DNA of 50,658 nucleotides, from NCBI RefSeq assembly GCF_001280125.1, contig NZ_LGEG01000234.1, positions 1 to 50,658 of the forward strand, given 5' to 3'. The position numbers and the translations under genes were made by a program. This DNA comes from Streptomyces sp. NRRL F-6492. GTDB lineage: Bacteria > Actinomycetota > Actinomycetes > Streptomycetales > Streptomycetaceae. Shown here one piece after another: positions 29,422 through 38,038 of this stretch. The first letter of the stretch is position 1, and every line of letters starts with the position of its first letter. The notes under the pieces were generated by a model, which was given only the letters and a program-made list of their open reading frames with translations, was not told the DNA's origin and ran no database searches.

Positions 29422-29949
29422 GTGTCCACCTCACCGAGCCCGGCCCAGGACCCCGCGTCCCCGGCGCGATCGCTCCGTACCGAGCGGCTGTTGCTGCGGC
29501 CCGTCCGCGGCGGTGACGTCCCGGCCTTGACGCGCCTGTGGACCGATCCCGACGTGCGGCGCCACCTCGGCGGCCCCGTCACCGGGCCCGTCATCCGCAT
29601 CCGGCAGCGGCGGATCGTCGGGGCGCCCGGGTTCCACGCCGTGATCCGCGCCGAGGACGGCGTCCTCCTCGGACTCGTCACGGTGGAGGACGGCGGGCGG
29701 GGCGGGGAGACGGAGGTCTCGTACCAGTTCCTGCCCGAGCACTGGGGGCACGGTTACGCGCGCGAGGCGGTCGGCGCGGCCGTCGCGCGGGCCCTGGAGG
29801 GCACGCCGAGCGTGGTCGCGGTCACCCAGGAGGCCAACCACCGTTCCCGCCGGCTCCTGGAGGCCGTGGGCCTGGAGCACGCCGAGTCCTTCGTGGAGTG
29901 GGACGCCCATCAGGTGTTGTACCGGCGGCGGGGCGACCGGACCGCCTGA
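29422..29949 (+). CDS. RimJ/RimL-type GNAT N-acetyltransferase
   Basis: 175 aa. It begins TERLLLRPVRGGDVPALTRLWTDPDVRRHLGGP, the RimJ/RimL-like opening, and has the acetyl-CoA motif in WGHGYAREAVGAAVARALE and the late NHRSRRLLEAVGL helix. The GTG at 29422 follows AGAGGA (29409-29414). The acceptor, which in this family may be a protein N-terminus, an antibiotic or an amino acid, is unknown. Confidence 0.8.
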   Translation: MSTSPSPAQDPASPARSLRTERLLLRPVRGGDVPALTRLWTDPDVRRHLGGPVTGPVIRIRQRRIVGAPGFHAVIRAEDGVLLGLVTVEDGGRGGETEVSYQFLPEHWGHGYAREAVGAAVARALEGTPSVVAVTQEANHRSRRLLEAVGLEHAESFVEWDAHQVLYRRRGDRTA

Positions 29950-30026
29950 GCCCCTTCCGGCCGCCGTCCCCCGCCGAAGCCGCCCGCGGTTCCCCGACGC
30001 GCCCGCCCGTCCGCGCCCGCCTCTCC

Positions 30027-30605
30027 TCACCGCGGCCGCCCGCCCTCCGCCAGCGCCGTCACCGCCCGTGCCAGCCGCGCCGCCCTCGTCCTCGCGGTGC
30101 GGGCCTGCCAGAGGCTCAGGATCACCAGATAGCGGTCCGTCCGGTTCAGGGCCTCGAAGGCCCGCGCGGCGCGCGGCTCGGCCGCCAGGGCCGCCGCGAG
30201 GTCGTCCGGCACGGTCGCGTCCTTCTGGGAGGGGTACGCGGCCTCCCACCGCCCGTCCGCCCGCGCCGCCCGCACCTCGGCGAGGCCCGGCTCGCGCATC
30301 CGGCCGGCGGCGGTCAGCGCCTCGACCTGGCGCACGTTGACCCGGGACCAGAGGCTCCGGGGCCGGCGCGGGGTGATCTTCTGGAGGTAGGACCGCTCGT
30401 CGCGCGCCATGCGCTTGCCGGTGATCCACCCGTAGGCGAGCGTGCCGTCCAGGATCTCCCCGGCGGTCGGCGAGGCCAGGTCCGAGCCCTTGCGGGCGAG
30501 CAGCAGCCAGATGCCCGGGGTGTCGCCGTGGTGCCTCTCCAGCCACGCCTCCAGCTCCTCCCCGCCGTCGAACGCCATGACCGCGAGCCCCTCGACCGTC
30601 TCCAC
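30027..30605 (-). CDS. YdeI/OmpD-associated family protein
   Basis: 192 aa. It has the family blocks ELEAWLERHHGDTPGIWLLLARKGS, YGWITGKRMARDERSYLQKITPRRPRSLWSRVN and the C-terminal ALNRTDRYLVILSLWQARTARTRAARLARAVTALAEGGRPR. The start is the GTG at 30605 with GGGGGAGG 5 nt upstream. The family is widespread and was named for bacteriocin-protection phenotypes; its molecular role is not established. Confidence 0.8.
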   Translation of the reverse strand: METVEGLAVMAFDGGEELEAWLERHHGDTPGIWLLLARKGSDLASPTAGEILDGTLAYGWITGKRMARDERSYLQKITPRRPRSLWSRVNVRQVEALTAAGRMREPGLAEVRAARADGRWEAAYPSQKDATVPDDLAAALAAEPRAARAFEALNRTDRYLVILSLWQARTARTRAARLARAVTALAEGGRPR

Positions 30606-30692
30606 CGGAACCTCCCCCGCAACAGGACCTGGACGCTGACACGATACGGTCGGCGGCCGGGACACCCGCTCCCCCTCCGAGGAGATCCGACC

Positions 30693-31607
30693 ATGTCCTT
30701 CCTGGTGATCGGCGAGTGCGTCGCCGACGTCGTCCGCGCGCCCGGCGTCGCCGACCGCGTCCACCCCGGCGGCAGTCCCGCCAACGTCGCGTACGGACTC
30801 GCCCGCCTGGGCCGGGACGTCACCCTGCTCACCCAGCTCGCCGACGACCCCGCCGGGCGCCTGATCGGCGCCCATCTGCGGGACGCGGGCGTACGGGTGG
30901 AGGTCGGCGGACACCCCGGGCGCACCCCGTCGGCGGTCGTGGCCCTCGACGCGGAGGGCCGGGCCGCGTACGCCTTCGACATCGCCTGGACGCTGGAGGC
31001 CGTGGCGCTGCCCGCGCGGGCGCCCGCCCATGTGCACATCGGCTCGATCGCGGCCGTCACCGCCCCCGGCGCCGCGGCCGTCCTGGCCGGGGCCGAGCGG
31101 CTCCGCGACCGGGCCACCGTCAGCTACGACCCCAACGTGCGGCCCGGACTGATGGGGGAACACGCTTCGGCCGTCGCCCGGGTCGAACGCTGTGTCGCCC
31201 TCGCCGACCTGGTCAAGGCGAGCGACGAGGACCTGGCCTGGCTGTACCCGGGGCAGGAGCCGGCGGCCGTCGCCGCCCGCTGGCTGACCCTCGGCCCGGC
31301 CGTCGTCCTGGTCACCCGGGGCGCGGCCGGCTCCTTCGCCGTCACGCGGCACCACACGGTCGCCGCCGGGGCGCCCCCGGTCGACGTCGTCGACACCGTC
31401 GGCGCGGGCGACTCGTTCATGTCGGCCGTCCTGGACGGGCTGGCCGGGCGGGACCGGGCGGCCCTCGGCGCCCTCTCCGCCGGGGAACTGGCCGAACTGC
31501 TCGCGCGGGCCGGGGCGGCGGCGGCCGTGACCGTCTCCCGGGCCGGGGCCCGGCCGCCCGACCGGGCCGAACTGGACGCGGCCCGCCGGGATCCGGCCGG
31601 GGCGTGA
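30693..31607 (+). CDS. PfkB family carbohydrate kinase
   Basis: 304 aa ribokinase-like sugar kinase. The N-terminal PGGSPANVAYGLARLG (25-40) is the first PfkB signature. The second, DTVGAGDSF (234-242), contains the catalytic base D240 and the anion hole. Length and motifs are close to bacterial fructokinases, so phosphorylation of fructose or a related sugar is likely but not proven. GGAG lies 8 nt before the ATG at 30693. A 16-bp-stem terminator follows the stop. Confidence 0.88.
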   Translation: MSFLVIGECVADVVRAPGVADRVHPGGSPANVAYGLARLGRDVTLLTQLADDPAGRLIGAHLRDAGVRVEVGGHPGRTPSAVVALDAEGRAAYAFDIAWTLEAVALPARAPAHVHIGSIAAVTAPGAAAVLAGAERLRDRATVSYDPNVRPGLMGEHASAVARVERCVALADLVKASDEDLAWLYPGQEPAAVAARWLTLGPAVVLVTRGAAGSFAVTRHHTVAAGAPPVDVVDTVGAGDSFMSAVLDGLAGRDRAALGALSAGELAELLARAGAAAAVTVSRAGARPPDRAELDAARRDPAGA

Positions 31608-31612
31608 CGCGG

Positions 31613-31647
31613 CCGTGGCCCCCGGAGGAATCCTCCGGGGGCCACGG
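31613..31647. terminator. Strong terminator after the PfkB gene
   Basis: A perfect 16-bp stem (31613-31628 with 31632-31647, arms CCGTGGCCCCCGGAGG and its complement) with the 3-nt loop AAT. It lies between convergent genes and should work in both directions. Confidence 0.9.
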
Positions 31648-31676
31648 GCAGGTGTGGTGCGTCGGTGCGGGGACCG

Positions 31677-32030
31677 TCAGTAGGCCGGGGCCAGCTTCGG
31701 GTTCGGGCCGTACGCGTTCTGCTGCTGCTCGCCCTCGAGGCAGTTGAAGACCAGCAGGACGATGCCGCCGATGAGCGGGACCAGGGCGATGAGGATCCAC
31801 CAGCCGGAACGGCCGGTGTCGTGGAGACGCCGGACGGACACGCCGAGGGCCGGCAGGAAGACGGCCAGCGTGTAGATGAGGCTCAGGATCTGTATGCCCA
31901 GGACGTTGTCCAGGATGGCGAGGATGACCGCGGCGATGAAGTTGAAGAGCGTGAACATCCAGAATTCCTTGCGGCGCGCTCGGCCGCTGAACACCGCGTA
32001 CTTCTTGAGAACGTCGAGGTACCAGTTCAC
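31677..32030 (-). CDS. DUF805 membrane protein
   Basis: 117 aa from a GTG at 32030 preceded by GGGGGGA. It has three to four hydrophobic segments and the DUF805 signature: FSGRARRKEFWMFTLFN near the N-terminus, and SVRRLHDTGRSGWWILIALVPLIGGIVLLVFNC in the second half. The family (YhaH-like) consists of small inner-membrane proteins of unknown function. Confidence 0.88.
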   Translation of the reverse strand: MNWYLDVLKKYAVFSGRARRKEFWMFTLFNFIAAVILAILDNVLGIQILSLIYTLAVFLPALGVSVRRLHDTGRSGWWILIALVPLIGGIVLLVFNCLEGEQQQNAYGPNPKLAPAY

Positions 32031-32166
32031 TTTGTCCCCCCAAGGACTGGGTATGCGAGCGGGAGAGCCTGTCCCTGTGGAGCAAGCTTTACGCAGAACT
32101 TAGGTGGCCGAAACCGCGTGGGTCAATTCGTTACCGTGTGGATGCGGTTCGCCGGTGGGGGACGGC

Positions 32167-32205
32167 GAACGGCGGCACCTCCTGGGAGTTCAGGTGCCGC
32201 CGTTC
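32167..32205 (-). terminator. Terminator after the SPW-repeat gene
   Basis: A perfect 14-bp stem (GAACGGCGGCACCT, 32167-32180, with AGGTGCCGCCGTTC, 32192-32205) and an 11-nt loop, 39 bp downstream of the SPW gene stop. It separates that gene from the DUF805 gene. Confidence 0.85.
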
Positions 32206-32243
32206 CGGACGGGGTCGGTGGGGGAGCGAGGAGGGGCCGGACG

Positions 32244-32681
32244 TCACGTCCTCCCCTTGCTCATGAGCAGTCCGCCGGCGGTGAGCGCGAACAGGCAGAC
32301 GCACGCGCCGGTGATGACGTTGCTGAGGATCATGCCCGTGTCGGGGCCCCGGGTGACCACCCACGGCGAGACGATCAGCCACGCGCCGAGCAGCAGGACC
32401 GCGAAGTTCAGGTCCCGCGACCGCTCGGGGACCATCGACATGCACAGGCCCATGACCGCGAGGGCGATGCCGACGATCAGGTTGCTGACGGCGAGTTCCG
32501 GCCGGGCCGCGGCGAAGTGGACCGTCCACGCCGAGATCGCCGCGTAGACGCCGGCGAGGATCACGAGTTCCTCGACCGCCGCCACGCCCCGGGTCCGGAG
32601 CACACGGGCATAGCGGTCCCGCATTTCCGGTGCGTCGGGGTGTCCTGAGATATCGCCGTGTCGATGAGAGACGTCGGCCAT
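32244..32681 (-). CDS. SPW-repeat membrane protein
   Basis: 145 aa with a soluble N-terminus of about 40 residues and four membrane segments. The SPW motif is visible in LGAWLIVSPWVV, with the related AGVYAAISAWTV earlier. The ATG at 32681 has a strong site, GAAGGAGG, 9 nt upstream. Such proteins are common in streptomycetes; function is unknown. Confidence 0.88.
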   Translation of the reverse strand: MADVSHRHGDISGHPDAPEMRDRYARVLRTRGVAAVEELVILAGVYAAISAWTVHFAAARPELAVSNLIVGIALAVMGLCMSMVPERSRDLNFAVLLLGAWLIVSPWVVTRGPDTGMILSNVITGACVCLFALTAGGLLMSKGRT

Positions 32682-32723
32682 GTGACTCGCCTCCTTCTGG
32701 TGTCCCGCAAGTCGGGCCGCACT

Positions 32724-32737
32724 CGCGACGCGTCGCG
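32724..32737. promoter_or_regulatory. 14-bp palindrome upstream of the SPW gene
   Basis: CGCGACGCGTCGCG is a perfect palindrome 43 bp upstream of the SPW ATG, next to an AT-rich stretch (32745-32790) that probably holds promoters for this gene or the cupin gene. A regulatory role is only inferred. Confidence 0.3.
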
Positions 32738-32918
32738 CCGCTGTTTCATTGTGCTCTTATCTGGCCTTTATGTGTAGTTCTGTCCCTTGAGGGATGTGCA
32801 CAGAATTCGGGCTCCGGACGTGCCGGATTCCACCAAAGGGCACCACTCGTTCGTCAGGGGACCGGCGTAGCCTGGAAGGGAACTCGGGGAATCGACCTTC
32901 CAGAGCCGGGAGCGAATG

Positions 32919-33284
32919 ATGACCGGCATCGTACGCAGAAGCTTCGACTCGGCGGACGAGACCCGCCCCTTCGAGGACGGCAAGGGCAGGCTGGACCTGC
33001 TGACCGACGCGGGCGGCCCGGTCGGCCGCGCCGTGTTCGAGCCGGGCTGGCAGTGGACCAAGCACGTCAAACCGATCGCGGGCACCGACAGCTGCCGGGC
33101 CGCGCACGTCGGATACGTCGTCGGCGGCCGGTTGAAGGTCGTCATGGACGGCGGCGAGACCGAGGAGTTCGGACCGGGCGACTTCATGCGGGTCGAACCC
33201 GGTCACGACGCGTGGGTCGTCGGCGACGAGCCGTGCGTGGTCCTCGACTGGGCGGGCTTCGGCGACTACGCCAAACCTGCCTGA
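32919..33284 (+). CDS. Cupin-domain protein
   Basis: 121 aa single cupin. GWQWTKHVKPIAGTDSCRAAHVGYVVGGRLKVVMDGGETEEFGPGDFMRVEPGHDAWVVGDEPC holds the two cupin motifs, with histidines at the first metal site and in PGHDAW. The ATG at 32919 has GGGAG 6 nt upstream; the adjacent ATG at 32916 would add one residue. Small cupins of this type are often metal-binding enzymes or sensors; no substrate is suggested. Its stop is 16 bp from the convergent sulfatase stop. Confidence 0.8.
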   Translation: MTGIVRRSFDSADETRPFEDGKGRLDLLTDAGGPVGRAVFEPGWQWTKHVKPIAGTDSCRAAHVGYVVGGRLKVVMDGGETEEFGPGDFMRVEPGHDAWVVGDEPCVVLDWAGFGDYAKPA

Positions 33285-33300
33285 CCTGCGGTCGCGCGTC

Positions 33301-34713
33301 TCAACGGTGCCCGAACCTCACCCCCTCCCACGGCACCCGGTCGTGCGGGAAGGACTCCGGGCGCCGTTGGGCGAGCGTGCGCGGCTCGGCTTGTTCGACC
33401 ACCGGTTCCGCCCCCTCGACGCGCAGCAGCCACCCGGCCAGCGCCTCCCGCAGCCCGTCGGCCACCTCCCGGTGCGAGGCGAGCCCCACCAGGTTCTCCA
33501 GCTCGTACGGGTCGGAGACCAGGTCGTACAGCTCCGTCTCCCGGTAGCGGTCGGCCGCCGGCTCGCGCCAGGCATCGGTCCCGGGCGGCGCCGACACCAC
33601 GTACTTCCACCGCTCGGTCCGCACCGCGCGGCCGACCTGGTCCTCGCTGAGCTGGACGAAGACCGACTCCGGCCGCTCCGGGTCCGTCCCGCCGCCGACG
33701 AGCGGCAGCAGCGATCGGCCCTGCACCCCCTCCGGCACGTCGAGTCCCACCGCCTCGACCAGCGTCGGCATCAGGTCGGCCGTGGACACCGGCCGCCGGA
33801 CCAGGCCGCCGCCCCGGAAGCCGGGACCGGTCAGCGCCCACGGCACCCGCACCGAGGAGTCGTGCGCCGACCGCTTGTACTCGGAGTTGCGCGTGCGGAA
33901 GTGGGAGCCGTGGTCGGCGGTCCAGGCCAGGACCGTGTCGTCCTCGATGCCCAGGGAGCGCAGCGCGTCCCGCAGCCGGCCCACCCCCTCGTCGACCCGC
34001 TTGACCTGCCCCAGATAGCCGCCCAGGTGCCGGTGCGCGCCGCCGTGCGGGGCGCCGGGGCTCAGCGCGGCGAGGTCCGGCGGCAGCCAGCGCCCCTCGT
34101 ACCGCTCCCGGTACCCGGCGGGGGCCGGGTAGTCGTCCGTGGGGTTCTGGTGGTGCGGTTCGAGCAGCGAGAGGAAGAGCAGGAACGGCCGGTCGTGGTG
34201 GTCGGCGACGAACCGGATCGCCGCGTCGACCAGGGCGTCCGAGCGGTAGCCCGGCAGCCGGACCGGCTCGCCCTCCTCGTCGTGCACCACGGTGCGGTAC
34301 GCGTCCGAGGTGAACTCCAGCCGGTCCGAGGCCAGCCAGTGCGCGTAACCGCCCCGGCGCCCGGGCGGCACGGGGCCGTCCGGGTTCTCCTCGCCGGCCA
34401 GGTGCCACTTGCCGATGTACCCGGTCGCGTACCCCGCCGCCCCGAGCACCGAGGCGAGGGTGGGGACGTCCTCCGGCAGCGGGAGGCCGTTGCGGAAGAC
34501 CCCGGTGGAGGTCGGCCAGCGGCCGGTCTGCAGCGCCGAACGGGCCGGCGCGCAGACCGGGTTGGGGGTGATCGCCCGCTCGACCAGCGTGCCCTCGCGG
34601 GCCAGCCGGTCGAACTCGGGGGTCACCCCCGCCGGATTGCCGTGGACGCCCGCGGTGTCCCACCGCTGCTGGTCGGTGAGGACCACGATCACCCGGGGCG
34701 GGACGTCCGTCAT
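33301..34713 (-). CDS. Cysteine-type sulfatase, cytoplasmic
   Basis: 470 aa alkaline-phosphatase-superfamily sulfatase. Metal-binding residues are in VLTDQQRWD (11-19), the formylglycine site is C54-A-P-A-R58 followed by [11 protein letters not shown], and [10 protein letters not shown] and TADHGSHFR supply later ligands. No signal peptide is visible, so it acts in the cytoplasm on imported esters. Its ATG overlaps the TauD-like stop (ATGA at 34710-34713), so translation is coupled. The FGE at 43431 is the likely maturase. Confidence 0.92.
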   Translation of the reverse strand: MTDVPPRVIVVLTDQQRWDTAGVHGNPAGVTPEFDRLAREGTLVERAITPNPVCAPARSALQTGRWPTSTGVFRNGLPLPEDVPTLASVLGAAGYATGYIGKWHLAGEENPDGPVPPGRRGGYAHWLASDRLEFTSDAYRTVVHDEEGEPVRLPGYRSDALVDAAIRFVADHHDRPFLLFLSLLEPHHQNPTDDYPAPAGYRERYEGRWLPPDLAALSPGAPHGGAHRHLGGYLGQVKRVDEGVGRLRDALRSLGIEDDTVLAWTADHGSHFRTRNSEYKRSAHDSSVRVPWALTGPGFRGGGLVRRPVSTADLMPTLVEAVGLDVPEGVQGRSLLPLVGGGTDPERPESVFVQLSEDQVGRAVRTERWKYVVSAPPGTDAWREPAADRYRETELYDLVSDPYELENLVGLASHREVADGLREALAGWLLRVEGAEPVVEQAEPRTLAQRRPESFPHDRVPWEGVRFGHR

Positions 34714-35762
34714 GCGGCGGAGGTCTCCGCCGCGCCGGCCGCCGCGTCCGCGGCCGTGTCCGCCGTCGAGGCGCCGGAGGCGATGCCGAACGCCGGGTCC
34801 GGCACGGACTCGGGCGCGAGCAGCACCGAGGAGCGCCCGTCCACGCCGACCGGCACGTCGCCGTCGATGGTCACCCGGCGCAGCTTGCGGTCGTGCTCGT
34901 CGGAGTCGTCCACGCCGTAGTGCTGGGTGGCGCGGTTGTCCCAGATGGCGACGTCGCCGACCTGCCACTGCCAGCGGACGGTGTTCTCCGGGCGCTCGAC
35001 GTGCCGCTGGAGGAGGGAGAACAGGTCCCGGGAGTCGGCGCCCGTCAGACCGCTGATCCGCTGGACGAAGTTGCCGAGCAGCAGGGTCCGCTCGCCGGTC
35101 TCCGGGTGGACCCGCACGACCGGGTGCTCGGTCAGGAACTTCGTCGAGGCGAAGACCTCGCGGAAGCGCACCAGCTGCTCGGGCAGGACGCCGGGGCGCA
35201 GGGCCGCGTAGTCGTAGTCGTTGGAGTGCACCGCGCGCAGGCTGTCGGCCAGCGCCCGCAGCGGCTCGGGGAGGTTCTCGTACGCGGTCGCCGTGTTCGC
35301 CCACAGGGTGTTTCCGCCGTACGGCGGGATGACGATCGCGCGGAGGATCGAGAAGGCGGGGTAGGCCGGGACGAAGGTCACGTCGGTGTGCCACTGGTTG
35401 GCCCGGCCGCCGTAGTCCGAGTCGATCGGGAAGGAGTAACGGCCGTCGGCCGAGGGGACGGTGGGGTGGGCGACGGGTGTGCCGAGGAGCCGGCCGAAGG
35501 CCTCCTGGGCCTCTTCGTCCAGGTGGCCCTGGTCCCGGAAGAAGACGACCTTGTGCGCCAGGAGGGCGGCGCGGATCTCGGCGACGGCCCCGGCGGACAG
35601 GTCGCCGCCGAGGCGGACGCCGGAGATGACGGCCCCGAGGCGGCCGCCGACCTTCTGGACGGTGATCTCCTGGAAGGGGGCCTCCTGGGCGGGGGCCTCC
35701 TGGTCGGTGGTCTTCCGGTCGGTGCTCTTCTGCTCGGCGGGAGAGGTGGTGGCGGTCGACAT
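34710..35762 (-). CDS. TauD/TfdA dioxygenase, AtsK-like alkylsulfatase
   Basis: 350 aa Fe(II)/2-oxoglutarate dioxygenase. The facial triad is H125 and D127 (NQWHTDVTF) and H281 ([10 protein letters not shown]), with the 2-oxoglutarate arginine at R295 or R296 (LRRVTID). The [12 protein letters not shown] region resembles AtsK more than taurine dioxygenase, so oxidative cleavage of alkyl sulfates to aldehyde and sulfate is the best guess; TauD activity is the alternative. Residues 1-35 are a low-complexity QEAPAQEAP tail. The ATG at 35762 follows GAAAGGA. It is the first gene of a two-gene operon with the sulfatase. Confidence 0.85.
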   Translation of the reverse strand: MSTATTSPAEQKSTDRKTTDQEAPAQEAPFQEITVQKVGGRLGAVISGVRLGGDLSAGAVAEIRAALLAHKVVFFRDQGHLDEEAQEAFGRLLGTPVAHPTVPSADGRYSFPIDSDYGGRANQWHTDVTFVPAYPAFSILRAIVIPPYGGNTLWANTATAYENLPEPLRALADSLRAVHSNDYDYAALRPGVLPEQLVRFREVFASTKFLTEHPVVRVHPETGERTLLLGNFVQRISGLTGADSRDLFSLLQRHVERPENTVRWQWQVGDVAIWDNRATQHYGVDDSDEHDRKLRRVTIDGDVPVGVDGRSSVLLAPESVPDPAFGIASGASTADTAADAAAGAAETSAA

Positions 35763-36308
35763 GGCGGGGATCCTTTCGGGGCCTGGGAACAGGCCGGAGC
35801 AATTAATCTCGGAGCGGAAGTAATGAGCCGACGGATGGACCGTCACGGACGTACGCGCCCGCCGGGCCCGGAAGCGGGGTGAAGGGCCCGGAGGGGTACG
35901 GGTCGGACGGGACCCGGTGCCGATGCGGCGGCGCCGGAGGAGCCGGGTCACGGGGGCGGCGCCGGCGAACCGGCCACGCGAGGGGTCGCGAGGGTCAGAC
36001 GCCGGAGACGGCGGGACAGGAGGAGGTCGCGAACATGTCCCGGAGCCTCGCAGCGGCCGCAGCGACGCGTCAAGCGCCCGTCCGCTCCCCGAACCACCGC
36101 CCCCGGTGGTTGAATCGGCGCCTGCCCGGTGCCGCGGGACCGGCCTTCCGCGCCCTGCCGCACCCCCCTTGACCAGGGGCGATCCCATGTCGTCGGCAGA
36201 GCGCGGCCGCTACCGGACGGCGGGTGACGGCCACGCCGCCGGCCGCCGGGGATTTCACACCGCCGCAACATGGCCGGACCGCCGCACCAGTGAGCCAGAG
36301 AGGCACCC
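35763..36308. other. 546-bp divergent intergenic region
   Basis: This gap separates the TauD-like gene (minus) from the ROK gene (plus). A less G+C-rich patch at 35800-35825 lies just upstream of the TauD-like gene and is the best place for its promoter. CCCCT-TGACC-AGGGG (36165-36179) is a short inverted repeat upstream of the ROK gene. I looked on the minus strand for an RRHVDL-type leader peptide like the one at 37606 and found none. GAGAGG at 36296-36301 is the ROK ribosome binding site. Confidence 0.6.
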
Positions 36309-37541
36309 ATGACCACGACCACCCCGTACGGCCCCCGGATGGCGGGCGACGGCAGGCGCGAGGCGAACGCCGCCACCGTCCTGCGGACCGTCCTCGACCA
36401 CGGGCCGGTCGCCCGCAGCGCCGTCGCCCGGCTCTCCGGCCTCAGCCCCGCCGCCGTCTCGCGCCAGGCCACCGACCTCACCCGGCTCGGCCTCCTGCGC
36501 GAGCTGCCCGAACTCGCCGGGGGCGGGGGAGTGGGACGGCCCCAGATCCCCGTCGACCTGCACATCGGCGCCACTGCGGGGCCCGTCGTCGGCGGCCTCC
36601 ACCTCGGCGTCCCCGGTTCGACCTTCGCCCTGGTCGACCTGCGGGGCCGGGTCCTGGCCCGGCACGCCCACGCGCACGAGGGCATCGCGCCGGACGCCCT
36701 GCCCGGAGAACTCGCCCGCGAGCTGCGCGGCTTCCTCGACGAGCACGCCCGGGGCCGCCCCCTTCTCGGGGTCGGCGCCGCGATCGGCGGCTGGGTGGAC
36801 CCGGCCGCCGGGATGGTGGTCCGCCACGACGCCCTCGGCTGGCGCCGCCGGCCGCTCGCCGCCGAACTCGCCCGGGGCCTCGGCGGGCGCACCGTGCGCC
36901 TGGACAACCACGCCCGTTCCATCGCCCAGTCGGAGATCCTCTTCGGCCGGCCCGCCGCCCGCCGCAGCCTCGTGCACCTCTTCGTCGGCAACGTCGTCGA
37001 CGCGGCCGTCGGGCTCGCCGGGGTCGTGCACCAGGGGCCCGGGGCGGCGGCCGGCGACGTGGCGCACCTGCCCGTGCCCGACTCCACGGCCCCCTGCCCG
37101 TGCGGGCGTTCGGGCTGCCTGGAGGCGACCGCGTCGAACACCGCCCTCGGGCTCACCGCCGTCCGCCGCGGCATCGTGCCCGAGCCCGACACCTCACTCG
37201 TGGTGGACGCGGCGGCGGCCGGGGACCGGCGCGCCGACCGGCTGCTGCGCGAACGGGCCCGCGCGGTCGGCCGCGCGGTGGCGCTCCTGCTCGACGTCCT
37301 CAACCCCGACCTGGTCGTCGTGACCGAACAGGCCAGCGTCGTCGAACCCGACTACCTGGAGGAGATCCGGGGCGCCGCGATCGACCTCTCGCACGTCTGC
37401 GGGGACCCCGAACGCATCGTCAGTCCACATGCCGGACCGGCCACGCTGCCCGTCGCGGCGGGCACCGTTCTTCTGAACCCCCTGTTCAGAAGGCCTCTTG
37501 AGACCTTCGAAGAGCTCCTCCCCGCAGGGGCCGAAGACTGA
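36309..37541 (+). CDS. ROK family transcriptional regulator
   Basis: 410 aa. The N-terminal winged helix (about 18-65: VLDHGPVARSAVARLSGLSPAAVSRQATDLTRLGLL) precedes a ROK sugar-kinase-like domain with the zinc motif C263-P-C265-GRSG-C270. The kinase active-site DNxAN-type sequence is altered to LDNHARS (198-204), so it should be a regulator rather than a kinase; GDVAH (249-253) replaces the usual ExGH. ROK regulators usually sense sugars or sugar phosphates, hinting that the island's substrate may be a sulfated carbohydrate (inference). It lies 64 bp before the leader peptide of the transport operon. Confidence 0.9.
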   Translation: MTTTTPYGPRMAGDGRREANAATVLRTVLDHGPVARSAVARLSGLSPAAVSRQATDLTRLGLLRELPELAGGGGVGRPQIPVDLHIGATAGPVVGGLHLGVPGSTFALVDLRGRVLARHAHAHEGIAPDALPGELARELRGFLDEHARGRPLLGVGAAIGGWVDPAAGMVVRHDALGWRRRPLAAELARGLGGRTVRLDNHARSIAQSEILFGRPAARRSLVHLFVGNVVDAAVGLAGVVHQGPGAAAGDVAHLPVPDSTAPCPCGRSGCLEATASNTALGLTAVRRGIVPEPDTSLVVDAAAAGDRRADRLLRERARAVGRAVALLLDVLNPDLVVVTEQASVVEPDYLEEIRGAAIDLSHVCGDPERIVSPHAGPATLPVAAGTVLLNPLFRRPLETFEELLPAGAED

Positions 37542-37555
37542 GGTCGTCTCAGAAT

Positions 37556-37577
37556 GCGGTCAACGCCGGTTGACCGC
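37556..37577. promoter_or_regulatory. 22-bp dyad overlapping the -35 of the leader/ABC operon
   Basis: GCGGTCAAC-GCCG-GTTGACCGC is a perfect 9-bp inverted repeat. Its right arm contains TTGACC (37570-37575), the predicted -35 box, so a bound protein would block RNA polymerase. The ROK gene immediately upstream is the obvious candidate for the binding protein. Confidence 0.65.
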
Positions 37578-37599
37578 TCCGCGAAGCCGCTGTCATATT
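37570..37599 (+). promoter_or_regulatory. Predicted promoter of the leader/ABC/FGE/sulfatase operon
   Basis: TTGACC (37570-37575), an 18-nt spacer and CATATT (37594-37599). The expected start point falls about 37606, on the GTG of the leader peptide ORF, which has no ribosome binding site. This suggests a leaderless transcript. Confidence 0.5.
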
Positions 37600-37605
37600 G
37601 CTCCC

Positions 37606-37689
37606 GTGAATCCGGACATGCGCCTCATCTCCCGCAGGCACGTCGACCTCTGTCGACAGGCCAGCGCGGTCTGTGCCGTCCGCGCCTGA
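37606..37689 (+). CDS. Cysteine-containing leader peptide (RRHVDL type)
   Basis: 27 codons from the GTG at 37606, or 23 from the ATG at 37618. The peptide contains MRLISRRHVDLCR and ends ASAVCAVRA. RRHVDLxR with cysteine(s) near the C-terminus is the signature of a family of actinomycete leader peptides found before sulfur-uptake and ABC-transporter genes, thought to sense cysteine supply during translation. It precedes a transport/FGE/sulfatase operon by 349 bp, so cysteine-dependent attenuation is likely. No ribosome binding site is present, and the predicted promoter puts +1 at the GTG. Confidence 0.8.
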   Translation: MNPDMRLISRRHVDLCRQASAVCAVRA

Positions 37690-38038
37690 CCCCGGCGCCG
37701 GTCGTCGCACCGGCCACGCCGCTCCCGCACCGGTCCCGCGTGACCCGGGACGCCCGCCGCACCCCCGTCACCGACGGCCGGCGAGCGCCCCGACGTTCCG
37801 GCCGCCGACCGGTCGCGCCACCGCGACTCCGTGACGCGAAGGCTCCGAAGCTCCCGTCGGGTCCCCGGCTCCCGGACTCCCGGGCGCCGCACCTCCCCGT
37901 AACCCCGTAACCGGTTCCGCGTACCTCCGTACACGAAAACCGCACTCGCCCCCACCTCTCTCGTGGCTCCTTCCTTCCGCAGCGGAAAGAATTCCGCCCG
38001 CCCTGCGGACCTCCACCCCTTTTCACAGGCAGGCATCG
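37690..38038 (+). other. Leader region between leader peptide and binding-protein gene
   Basis: 349 bp without a credible gene. It is G+C-rich up to about 37910 and then less so. GCGGAA-AGAA-TTCCGC (37982-37997) is a 6-bp hairpin close to the start of the binding-protein gene, and CCGCAG (37978) with CTGCGG (38003) forms an alternative pairing over the same bases. Two mutually exclusive hairpins could serve attenuation, but I see no T-rich intrinsic terminator and cannot fold the RNA by eye. Confidence 0.45.

Noticed and set aside
35763..36308. Second RRHVDL-type leader peptide upstream of the TauD-like gene
   Set aside because: I read the minus-strand frames of the gap and found no RRHVDL-like peptide; Cys-containing short frames there lack any shared motif.
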